Shown here piece by piece: positions 57,012-64,000 of a stretch of DNA of 64,000 bases. Both the position numbers and the translations under genes were made by a program. Every line of letters starts with the position of its first letter. The first letter of the stretch is position 1. The notes beneath the pieces are model-generated. The model ran no database searches, was not told the origin of the DNA, and saw only the letters and a program-made list of their open reading frames with translations. This DNA is from Faecalibacterium sp. I4-3-84 (GTDB taxonomy: Bacteria > Bacillota > Clostridia > Oscillospirales > Ruminococcaceae). The stretch covers positions 1,984,001 to 2,048,000 of the forward strand of contig NZ_CP094466.1 of the NCBI RefSeq assembly GCF_023347255.1, in the 5' to 3' direction.

Positions 57012-58607
57012 TTAGCCTGTTGATTCGTTCACCAGCCGTGTCAGGGTGGCAACATAGGCTTCGTTGGAATAATATTTCTCGTACATTTTCCGGCAGTCAG
57101 CTTTCATGGCGGCCAGCTGTTCCGGATGCAGGATAGCATGCTCCAGTACCTTTGCCAGCTGATCCGGGTCGTCGTCTTTGTACACAAAGCCGTCCACGCC
57201 CTCGGTGATCAGCCCGGCGGTGCCGGTGTGCTCCGACACGATGGAGGGCTTGCCGAAGATCAGGCCCTCGGTGACGAAGGTGGGCATGGGATCATCGCGG
57301 GAAGCGCATACCACGCAGGCGCACTGATCCATCAGGGATTTGATCTCGGGCCGTTCCAGACGCTTGCGGTAGAAAACGGTGTCCGGGTAATCCTCCACCA
57401 GTGCATCCACGGCGTTCTTCAGGCTCTTGTCCGCCGCCTTGCCCACGAACAGGAAAGCAGCCTTCTGGCGCACCTCGGGCTTTAGCAGGCGGATGGCGTT
57501 GCAGAAAATATCCTGACCCTTGCGCGGCTCAAAGGAACCTACGGTCACGAACAGCGGCCTGCCGCCGGCATAGCTGATATCGTAGGGCGGGAAGCTTTCC
57601 TGCGCATAGTCCGGCAGACCGTAGATCAGCTGTTCAATGCTGAAGTCCGGCCGCACCGAGTGCATGGCGGCAGTGGCGTGGGAGCCTACGGCGCACACAT
57701 GCACATTGGAGCCCAGTGTTTTGGGAATCTTGTGCGCAATGAACGGGTAGCCTGCAAAGGCATCGTGCAGCCACCACAGCACCGGCACGAAGGAGCCGTT
57801 CAGGGTGCTCACGGCGGCAGCCTCTACCACGGTGTTGGCCAGCACAAAATCGGCGCTGGTGGCAAGGCCCCACAGCGACGAGTTCATCACGCAGTCGCTG
57901 CGGGTGACAACGGCGGCACCGGCATCCAGAAACAGCGGCAGCGAGCCGTCGTCCGCAGGGCCAAGCACCACCACTTCAAAGCCCATGCTGCGCAGCACCG
58001 GCACGGCACTTGTCAGCACGATGGGCGCACCGGTCATGGTCAGCTCGTGGCTCAGGATCAGAGCACGCTTTCCGGAGGCAGAGAACACATCGTCGGCACA
58101 TAGCTCCCGCCGGAAGTGCAGCAAAGACTGCGGGATGCGGCGGCAGTTTTCCGCCATGGCGGTGGCAAGGCGCAGCAGCTCGGTCACGCTGTCCCTTCCG
58201 CGCGCAGCGGCACGCACCCGGTCCAGAAGCTTCCGCGACACCATGGCGCAGCGGCTGCACGGGATGTGCTGGGTGCTCAGATAAAGGGCGGTGGAGCCAT
58301 CGAAGCCAAAGGCGGCATCACACACCACAAGGTCGGCACCGGTGCGCAGGGCGGCGGCAAAATAGGTCAGGGCGGTGGAGGTGCACTCCAGATCTTCGCT
58401 GACCAGCAGCACGCCCTCCACCGAGTCGGTCAGGGCGGGGGCCAGCTCCGTCACCAGCCGGAACTTGCGGTGCAGCTGGTTTTCCAGTGCGTGCTCCAGC
58501 GCCTGATGACGGCCCGGTGCATACACCAGCAGATAGGTGCTCTGGGTATCGGTATAAACCTGCTTCGTCAGCTGCTTACGCTGCAGGGTGCTGTAACTGC
58601 TGTACAT
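57012..58607 (-). CDS. Glycosyltransferase, GT4 (GT-B fold)
   Basis: A 531-residue protein. The first 190 residues are unassigned; the GT-B pair follows: ALILSHELTMTGAPIVLTSA opens the acceptor domain, and LFVTVGSFEPRKGQDIFCNA ... LFVGKAADKS ... PTFVTEGLIFGKPSIVSEHTG form the donor domain with the E-x7-E-like GT4 motif. It probably adds a sugar to a surface glycan. AAGGAG precedes the ATG. It is the last gene of the minus-strand unit acyltransferase - coiled coil - GT4. Confidence 0.88.
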   Translation of the reverse strand: MYSSYSTLQRKQLTKQVYTDTQSTYLLVYAPGRHQALEHALENQLHRKFRLVTELAPALTDSVEGVLLVSEDLECTSTALTYFAAALRTGADLVVCDAAFGFDGSTALYLSTQHIPCSRCAMVSRKLLDRVRAAARGRDSVTELLRLATAMAENCRRIPQSLLHFRRELCADDVFSASGKRALILSHELTMTGAPIVLTSAVPVLRSMGFEVVVLGPADDGSLPLFLDAGAAVVTRSDCVMNSSLWGLATSADFVLANTVVEAAAVSTLNGSFVPVLWWLHDAFAGYPFIAHKIPKTLGSNVHVCAVGSHATAAMHSVRPDFSIEQLIYGLPDYAQESFPPYDISYAGGRPLFVTVGSFEPRKGQDIFCNAIRLLKPEVRQKAAFLFVGKAADKSLKNAVDALVEDYPDTVFYRKRLERPEIKSLMDQCACVVCASRDDPMPTFVTEGLIFGKPSIVSEHTGTAGLITEGVDGFVYKDDDPDQLAKVLEHAILHPEQLAAMKADCRKMYEKYYSNEAYVATLTRLVNESTG

Positions 58608-58633
58608 GTTGACAACTCCTTTAGCGATCCGAT

Positions 58634-59425
58634 TCAGCCGCGCAGCAGGCGGCGCAAAGCACGCAGCGGTGCGGTAAGCCGCCAGCTGCTGCTCTCGTAC
58701 AGGTTTTCCAGCGAATCTTCATAAGCAGCACGGCTGTTCTGCAGTTCCGTCAGCTGATTGTTCAGCCGGGTGTTCTCGGCAAGGGCGGCCTGCAGCTGTT
58801 CCAGAACATCGTTCTTTTCGGCCTCAGCCTGCAGCTTGATGGTATTCAACGCGCTGAGCAGGGCCTTGCCGGGCTGCTCGTGCTGGAAGCGGCCCAGCGG
58901 ATAGTAATGATAGGTCACGGCAAACTTCATCCCGGCCGCAAAGGGCACGGTGCTGCACACGGTCAGGTTGGGGTCCACATCCAAAAACAGCAGGCAGTCT
59001 TCCTGCAGCTGGATGCCGTTCATGGCGCGGCATTCCAGCCGCTCGTCCGAGATGCTCAGGTCAGTCACGCAGCAGGCCAGCTCACCGGGGTCCAGCCGCA
59101 GCGCACGGGCATCCGTGGGCAGGGTAAACACCGCAGAGACCTCGTGGGTCAGTTCGTCGTAGGCGTCCTCGGCAACGGTCAGGCATTCCCGCGGGGAATA
59201 GCCAGAGCCGGAATCGTAGAACAGCTGTGGCAGGGTGAGGGCGGCAGGCTCGTTGTCGCTGCCGTGCCTTGCCAGTGCGGCCTGATAGTTCAGCACCTGT
59301 TGTTCCAGCTCCAGACACCGCTGTGCCAGCCGGGATACACCTTCGTCAGAGAGCTTGAGCTGCTGTTCCAAGTCAGCAGCGCGGCTGCGGGCCGCAGCAA
59401 GGGTCTCGGGGGCATCGTTGTTCAT
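58634..59425 (-). CDS. Coiled-coil protein with glycosyltransferase-associated tail
   Basis: A 263-residue protein, not assigned to a family. Heptad-rich coiled coils flank a beta-rich centre (about residues 65-190): N-terminal AAARSRAADLEQQLKLSDEG and C-terminal LLSALNTIKLQAEAEKNDVLEQ. The last residues SSSWRLTAPLRALRRLLRG are a known tail shared by many polysaccharide glycosyltransferases and methyltransferases, probably for membrane or partner contact. With the central domain this suggests a scaffold or chain-length factor in glycan assembly. GAGGAG precedes the ATG. Confidence 0.72.
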   Translation of the reverse strand: MNNDAPETLAAARSRAADLEQQLKLSDEGVSRLAQRCLELEQQVLNYQAALARHGSDNEPAALTLPQLFYDSGSGYSPRECLTVAEDAYDELTHEVSAVFTLPTDARALRLDPGELACCVTDLSISDERLECRAMNGIQLQEDCLLFLDVDPNLTVCSTVPFAAGMKFAVTYHYYPLGRFQHEQPGKALLSALNTIKLQAEAEKNDVLEQLQAALAENTRLNNQLTELQNSRAAYEDSLENLYESSSWRLTAPLRALRRLLRG

Positions 59426-59483
59426 AACCGGATTCTCCTCTTACTTTTATGATGGGCTGCACCGCAGCAGCCGGAAAAACATG

Positions 59484-60599
59484 TCAGTGCCGGGAGGTAT
59501 AGTGCACGGCGGGCGTTCTGCGCTGTGCCGGGAAAAATCGGATGATGAGTGCGCGGCGTACACGCAGCAGCTCACACACCAGCCAGATAGAGCCCAGAGC
59601 GATGGCATATTGCAGCCACATGCCCAGCACCGGCTGCGCAGAGAACTTTGCTACCATCAGATACCACGGAATAGCGATGATCTCCACGGTATGTACGCAG
59701 AAAATGTTCAGCGAGCGGCGGCCCACCGCTTCCAGAAAGTGTACGATGGGGCCATGGCCATGGCTGAGCCGCATGAACAGCCGGATGAAAAGCAGGCCTG
59801 CAGCACCGTCCAGAAAGATGCTCAGCGGCCCCAGTGACCACTCGGCCAGCGAGATGCAGTCGGTGGTGCGGGTAGCAAGAGCGCCTACGGCAATGAGTGC
59901 TGTGGCGGCCAGCAGCCCGGCAAAGACTTTGGGCGGCAGGGGCTCGTCCAGCAGATGCTTCTTTTTGGCAAGGAAGCCGATATAGAGGTAGGGCACCACC
60001 ACGGCACCCTGGATCAGGCAGAAGGGCAGCTCCCACACAAGGCTCGCGCCCCAGCCCAGCAGGACGCAGCCTGCCACAGCCCATGGAACATAGCGCTCCG
60101 GGAAGATGTTCAGGATCACATCCAGCAGCACCCAGCCTACCATCAGCGCCAGCAGATACCACATCGGCCCGCAGGAGAAGAACTCCTGCCCGAAATACTC
60201 GGCCGTGTGGGGCAGGCCCAGCAGAAAGCCGCCGGTGACCTTGATAGACTCGCCGATGGTGCCGGGTAGATACTGGAACGTCTTATAATGAATGATAAAG
60301 TGCAGCACGCAGGTGAACAGCGCCGTGTAAGCATAGGGTTTGAGCAGGCTTTTGAGCTGCTGGTGGATGCACTTGTGGATAGAGCGCTTGCGGAAGCCGT
60401 AGCCGCTGGCAATAAAAAAGGCGGACATCAGCGCTTCGCGGTAGATGAACGGGAAAAACGCGGTCAGGGACAGGCCGCTGACCGCCTGCATGGGATAAAG
60501 CTCGGCGGTATGCGCAAAAACGATGGTCAGCATACCGGCACCCTTGAGCATGTCGAACATGCCGATGGAGCTGGCGGTGCGGGGCTTGGTTCCTTCCAT
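59484..60599 (-). CDS. Membrane acyltransferase (acyltransferase-3 type)
   Basis: A 371-residue protein with about ten spans. MFDMLKGAGMLTIVFAHTAE carries the conserved His of acyltransferase-3/OafA-like enzymes, and EALMSAFFIASGYGFRKRS the second family motif. Such enzymes add acetyl or other acyl groups to surface sugars. AAGGAAGGaac precedes the ATG, and a consensus promoter lies about 100 bases upstream. It leads the operon with the coiled-coil protein and GT4 enzyme, so it likely decorates the glycan they build. Confidence 0.86.
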   Translation of the reverse strand: MEGTKPRTASSIGMFDMLKGAGMLTIVFAHTAELYPMQAVSGLSLTAFFPFIYREALMSAFFIASGYGFRKRSIHKCIHQQLKSLLKPYAYTALFTCVLHFIIHYKTFQYLPGTIGESIKVTGGFLLGLPHTAEYFGQEFFSCGPMWYLLALMVGWVLLDVILNIFPERYVPWAVAGCVLLGWGASLVWELPFCLIQGAVVVPYLYIGFLAKKKHLLDEPLPPKVFAGLLAATALIAVGALATRTTDCISLAEWSLGPLSIFLDGAAGLLFIRLFMRLSHGHGPIVHFLEAVGRRSLNIFCVHTVEIIAIPWYLMVAKFSAQPVLGMWLQYAIALGSIWLVCELLRVRRALIIRFFPAQRRTPAVHYTSRH

Positions 60600-60699
60600 G
60601 GAGGTTCCTTCCTTGCGCGGGACATTCCATCAGAGCCGGACGCCGCACAATGCGTAGATTTTGAATGAAAAAGATAAAATTTTGTATGGATATAAACCC
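60600..60699 (-). other. Leader of the acyltransferase operon
   Basis: About 100 bases of AT-rich leader between the promoter and the ATG. I see nothing else in it. The remainder of the divergent region to 61001 holds promoters and palindromes described separately. Confidence 0.5.
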
Positions 60700-60728
60700 A
60701 GTATAATGCTTTTTGCACAGACTGTCAA
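60700..60728 (-). promoter_or_regulatory. Strong promoter of the acyltransferase operon
   Basis: Minus strand: perfect TTGACA (60728-60723), 17-base spacer, TATACT (60705-60700). Confidence 0.8.
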
Positions 60729-60760
60729 TTTTGAATTGCGGTCCGGCGGGCGGAGGGCAC

Positions 60761-60775
60761 ATTGCAGCCTGCAAT
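60761..60775. promoter_or_regulatory. Palindrome ATTGCA-N3-TGCAAT
   Basis: Perfect 6+6 inverted repeat in the divergent region, about 32 bases upstream of the minus-strand -35 box. Its half-site matches the one at 60880. Confidence 0.45.
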
Positions 60776-60879
60776 AAAAGCATAGCACAGGCAGGGTGGC
60801 TTCGCAGCGAAAGGCAGAATTTACATCTGGAAACGACATGATATGCAAGAATTTATTGTCAATATTGGGAATTAAATGT

Positions 60880-60918
60880 TGCAAAACTCTTGCATTGACA
60901 CAGGCCTTATTGTATACT
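60880..60918 (+). promoter_or_regulatory. Promoter of the adenylate-forming genes with overlapping palindrome
   Basis: TTGCAT (60890-60895), 17-base spacer, TATACT (60913-60918). The palindrome TGCAA-N5-TTGCA (60880-60894) overlaps the -35 box, as a repressor or activator site would. A TTGACA at 60895 is badly spaced for this -10. Confidence 0.55.
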
Positions 60919-61001
60919 GGGCACAGTTGGAAATGACTGGAAGGATCTGTGTTGGCGTACACAGGAGCGCCGGATCGGATGATAAAAATGGAGGCAGAAA
61001 A

Positions 61002-62450
61002 ATGATTACATCGCTGTATCAGTCCCTTTGCAATATGGAAACCAACATTGCAGACCGTGTGGCTCTGCGCTGGTATGATGAAGAAAAGCAGGGCGTGGCC
61101 GAGGTGCACTACGCACAGTATGCCCAGGATCTGCGCCGGTTCGTGGCGTTCCTGCGTGCAGAGTATGGCGACGTGCGCGGCAAGCGTGTGGCGATCCTGG
61201 CCCGCAACAGCTACCAGTATGTCATCTGCATGTACGGCACGGTCATTGCCGGAGCCGTGGCTGTGCCGCTGAACCTTGGCAAGGACTGGGATGCCATCTC
61301 CTATGAGCTGGGCCTCACCGAGCCGGTGTGCATCCTGCAGGATGGCGAGTTCGCGGAGCGGGAGCCTGCCCTCGCTGAGACCTACGGCAGCATCCTGAAG
61401 CCCATGGATGTCTTTGCGGCCTATGAGCCTGCCGAGGACGTGACCGAGGTGGAGGACCTCTCTGCTCTGGCCTTTATCATGTTCACCTCCGGCACCACCG
61501 GCCGCAGCAAGGGCGTTATGCTGAGCCAGAAGAACCTGTTCAGCGCCATGCCGGCTTTTCTGGACCCCTTTGACGATGTGAAGAAGTACACGGGCTGGAA
61601 CACCGACGAATTCTCGTCCCTGTCCGCCCTGCCCATGTTCCACATCTCCGCCATGACCAGCCTTGTTTCGTGGAGCATCACCGGCCACTCCATCAACCTG
61701 TGCAACAACCTGAAGTATTTCTATCGTGATCTGGGTGCCATGCACAGCGAGGTGATGGCGGTGGTGCCGGTGCTGCTGAAGAGCATCTACAGCGATGTGA
61801 TGAAGGGCCGCCGTGACCGCCTGAACGGCCTGTGCGTGCTGACCTGCGGCGCTGCCATGTTCGACCCCAAGATTCTGAGTGATATGATGGAGAAGGGCTT
61901 CTTTGTGGCCCAGATGTACGGCCTGACCGAGACCTGCGGCGACGGCGCATGGAACTCCTCGCAGGAGGCAAAGTACCTGACCAGCGTGGGCCACGTGGAC
62001 CTCAGCTGTGAATACAAGCTGGACGACGGCGAGCTGTGCATGCGGGGCGACCCCATCATGCTGGGCTACTACAAGGACCCGGAAGGCACTGCAGAAGTCA
62101 TCGATGCAGACGGCTGGTTCCATACCGGCGACATTGCCCGGGTGGAAGAGGATGGCTACATGTACCTGACCGGCCGCAAGAAGAACGTGATCATTCTGGA
62201 CAGCGGCGAGAACGTGAGTCCCGAGGAGCTGGAAAAGCTGCTGGTACCCTGTGCGGACATTCAGGAGTGCATCGTGAAGGAAAAGGACAAAAAGATCTGC
62301 GCTGTCATCTACTGTGACCCTGCAAAGCAGGAAACTGTGAAGGAGTTCGTCACTGGGGTCAACCGCGGCCTGCCGCTGTACAAGCGCATGGTGCCGGAGC
62401 TCAGCGCACAGCCGCTGCCCCGCAACGCCATGGGAAAACTGCTGCGCTGA
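61002..62450 (+). CDS. Adenylate-forming enzyme (acyl-CoA/acyl-ACP ligase family) 1
   Basis: A 482-residue AMP-binding enzyme that activates a carboxylic acid as acyl-AMP and transfers it to CoA or a carrier thiol. Motifs in order: FTSGTTGRSKGVMLSQKN (A3), YGLTETCGDG (A5), ADGWFHTGD (A7), GRKKNVIILDSGENVSPEE (hinge) and RNAMGKLLR with the catalytic Lys (A10). The short N-terminus and 482-residue size suggest a stand-alone ligase, not a full peptide synthetase module. GGAGG lies 8 bases before ATG 61002. A paralogue follows after 20 bases. Confidence 0.92.
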   Translation: MITSLYQSLCNMETNIADRVALRWYDEEKQGVAEVHYAQYAQDLRRFVAFLRAEYGDVRGKRVAILARNSYQYVICMYGTVIAGAVAVPLNLGKDWDAISYELGLTEPVCILQDGEFAEREPALAETYGSILKPMDVFAAYEPAEDVTEVEDLSALAFIMFTSGTTGRSKGVMLSQKNLFSAMPAFLDPFDDVKKYTGWNTDEFSSLSALPMFHISAMTSLVSWSITGHSINLCNNLKYFYRDLGAMHSEVMAVVPVLLKSIYSDVMKGRRDRLNGLCVLTCGAAMFDPKILSDMMEKGFFVAQMYGLTETCGDGAWNSSQEAKYLTSVGHVDLSCEYKLDDGELCMRGDPIMLGYYKDPEGTAEVIDADGWFHTGDIARVEEDGYMYLTGRKKNVIILDSGENVSPEELEKLLVPCADIQECIVKEKDKKICAVIYCDPAKQETVKEFVTGVNRGLPLYKRMVPELSAQPLPRNAMGKLLR

Positions 62451-62470
62451 ACACAGGAGGAAGCAGAACA

Positions 62471-63943
62471 ATGCGTAAGATCAGAGTGCTGGATAATGTC
62501 TACGACCTTATCACCATCAACATGGAAGACCGCTTCAAGGATAATGTGGCCTTCCGCTTCTACGACACCGCAAACGATGCCGTGACCACCATCCTCTATA
62601 AGGATTATGTGCAGGATATCCGCAAGGCGGTGAATTACTTCCAGTCCACCATCCCGGAGATCAAGGGCAAAAAGATCTGCCTGCTCACCAAGAACAGCTA
62701 CGAGTATGCCGTGAACACCTTTGGCGTGGTGGCGGCCGGTGCGGTGCTGGTGCTGCTGAACCAGCGCAAGAGCTGGGACGAGCTGAGCTACGAGCTGGGC
62801 CTTGTGGAGCCGGACGCCATCCTGACCGACGGCGACGACTACGGCTTCAACGACCAGCTCAAGGCTGCCTACGGCGATATCCTCCGCCCCATGGATGGCT
62901 TCCGAAGCTATGAGCCTGCGCAGCTGACCCGCTGCATCGACCACGAAGCCCTGATGATCCTGATGTTCACCTCCGGTACCACGGGCCGCAGCAAGGGCGT
63001 GATGCTGAGCGAGAAGAATTTCTTCTCGGTGATGCGTGCCCACACCCAGATCGGTGAGCACATGATGGCGTATAAGCACGAACCGGACCTCGTCATGAGC
63101 CAGTACACCGTGCTGCCCATGTTCCATCTTGGCGCTTTCATCTGCCTGTTCTCCTGGGCCCACGCAGGCTGGGCGCTGAACGTCAGCAGCGACATCCGCA
63201 ACTTCTATAAAGAGGTAAAGCGGATGCCCAGTCAGGCCATGGCGGTGGTGCCGGTCATCATGAACTCGCTCCACCACGATGTGATGCGCGGCCGCAAGGA
63301 CCGTCTGGGTGAGCTGTGGGTGCCTATCTGCTCCTCTGCCATGTTCGACCCGCAGGTGATGCTGGATATGGCGGAACACGGCATGTTCGTGGTGCAGACC
63401 TACGGCAGCACCGAGACCTGCGGCGACGGCATCATCAACTACGCACAGGACGCAAAGCACATTGGCGCTGTGGGTCAGGGCAACGATTATCTGGACTACA
63501 AGATCGCCGAGGACGGCGAGCTGTGTATGCGCGGCGACAGCATCATGCTGGGCTACTACAAGGACCCGGAGGCCACCGCCGAGGTCATTGACGCGGACGG
63601 CTGGTTCCACACTGGCGATCTGGCCCGCAAGGACGAGGACGGCTACTATTTCCTGACCGGCCGCAAGAAGAACCTCATCATTCTGGACAGCGGCGAGAAC
63701 ATCAGCCCCGAAGAGCTGGAAGGCATCGTGGGCAAGTGCGAAGCCGTGAAGGAATGTGTTGTAAAAGAGATGGGCAAGAAGATCGGCGTGGTGGTCTATT
63801 GCGATGAGGACAAACAGCAGCAGGTGCGGGACTTTATCACCGAGGCAAACCGCACCCTGCCGCTGTACAAGCGTATGAGCGCAGTGGAGTTCAGCACTGA
63901 GCCGCTGCCGCGCAACGGTGCAGGCAAGCTGCTGCGCCAGTAA
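62471..63943 (+). CDS. Adenylate-forming enzyme (acyl-CoA/acyl-ACP ligase family) 2
   Basis: A 490-residue paralogue of the gene before it, with the same motifs: FTSGTTGRSKGVMLSEKN, YGSTETCGDGIINYAQDAKH, ADGWFHTGDLARKDEDGY, LIILDSGENISPEE and RNGAGKLLRQ. Strong similarity in the hinge and C-terminal domains but different acid-pocket text (VLPMFHLGAFICLFSWAHAG against ALPMFHISAMTSLVSWSITG) suggests gene duplication with changed substrate. An AGGAGG site precedes the ATG; no terminator is seen in the last 57 bases, so the operon probably continues. Confidence 0.92.
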   Translation: MRKIRVLDNVYDLITINMEDRFKDNVAFRFYDTANDAVTTILYKDYVQDIRKAVNYFQSTIPEIKGKKICLLTKNSYEYAVNTFGVVAAGAVLVLLNQRKSWDELSYELGLVEPDAILTDGDDYGFNDQLKAAYGDILRPMDGFRSYEPAQLTRCIDHEALMILMFTSGTTGRSKGVMLSEKNFFSVMRAHTQIGEHMMAYKHEPDLVMSQYTVLPMFHLGAFICLFSWAHAGWALNVSSDIRNFYKEVKRMPSQAMAVVPVIMNSLHHDVMRGRKDRLGELWVPICSSAMFDPQVMLDMAEHGMFVVQTYGSTETCGDGIINYAQDAKHIGAVGQGNDYLDYKIAEDGELCMRGDSIMLGYYKDPEATAEVIDADGWFHTGDLARKDEDGYYFLTGRKKNLIILDSGENISPEELEGIVGKCEAVKECVVKEMGKKIGVVVYCDEDKQQQVRDFITEANRTLPLYKRMSAVEFSTEPLPRNGAGKLLRQ

Positions 63944-64000
63944 TCCGGATGCGATCGAATGCCCGGATGCATAAATGGGCCGGCAGACCGGCAGACTGAA

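Overview
The window looks like a chromosomal segment of a gut anaerobe of the Ruminococcaceae/Oscillospiraceae, most probably Faecalibacterium (F. prausnitzii group). This rests on recognising the 16S rRNA text and on gene content: an Rnf complex, pyruvate formate-lyase with its activase, a eukaryotic-type NADP isocitrate dehydrogenase, clostridial type III pantothenate kinase, and GC-rich codon use. No database search was run, so the genus is a recognition call. No phage, plasmid, CRISPR array or intact insertion sequence was seen.

Layout. 1-9.0 kb: the end of a GH25 muramidase, a HAD phosphatase, a DUF4830 protein with a repeat tail, ptsH and ptsI separated by a terminator, a CDF metal exporter, an aminotransferase and icd. 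9.1-10.1 kb: a 56-residue membrane protein and aroD on the minus strand. 10.2-15.5 kb: one rrn operon (16S-23S-5S) with two consensus promoters, no tRNA in the spacer, and an extra promoter directly before 5S. 15.6-16.5 kb: an AT-rich GIY-YIG/DUF4357 gene that looks acquired. 16.6-26.2 kb: murC, DegV, coaBC diverging from coaX, an oxidoreductase, an ECF S component, dipicolinate synthase dpaA-dpaB and a D,D-carboxypeptidase. 26.3-30.9 kb: a surface-glycan export module (rfbC, ABC permease, ABC ATPase, double GT2, DUF5662). 31.1-33.2 kb: three small lipoproteins with nearly the same signal peptide. 33.3-33.4 kb: a 41-residue membrane peptide. 33.7-38.8 kb: rnfCDGEAB. 38.9-41.4 kb: a MITE-like palindromic element, a frameshifted MFS transporter, queH and a DUF896 protein. 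41.6-48.7 kb: purA, a second DegV, clpB under a CIRCE operator and a CNNM/CorC membrane protein. 48.9-54.4 kb, minus strand: a ROK kinase, cysS, pflA, pflB. 54.4-55.3 kb: a gene-poor stretch with an apparently orphan promoter, a 32-bp palindrome, a 94-bp tandem repeat and dispersed palindromic repeats. 55.3-60.6 kb, minus strand: a membrane-anchored protein, a flippase-like protein, a GT4 glycosyltransferase, a coiled-coil protein with a glycosyltransferase-type tail and an acyltransferase. 61.0-63.9 kb: two paralogous adenylate-forming enzymes that probably lead into genes beyond the window.

How the parts fit. Pfl makes acetyl-CoA and formate; Rnf couples ferredoxin oxidation to NAD+ reduction and an ion gradient; the coaBC/coaX pair with an S component that may import pantothenate supplies CoA. 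Two separate loci make or export surface polysaccharide. No single undescribed system is evident. The strongest leads are the orphan promoter/palindrome region near pflB, the MITE-like element beside the frameshifted transporter, the lipoprotein cluster flanked by identical terminators, dpaAB in a lineage regarded as asporogenous, and the paired adenylate-forming enzymes with an operator-like palindrome.
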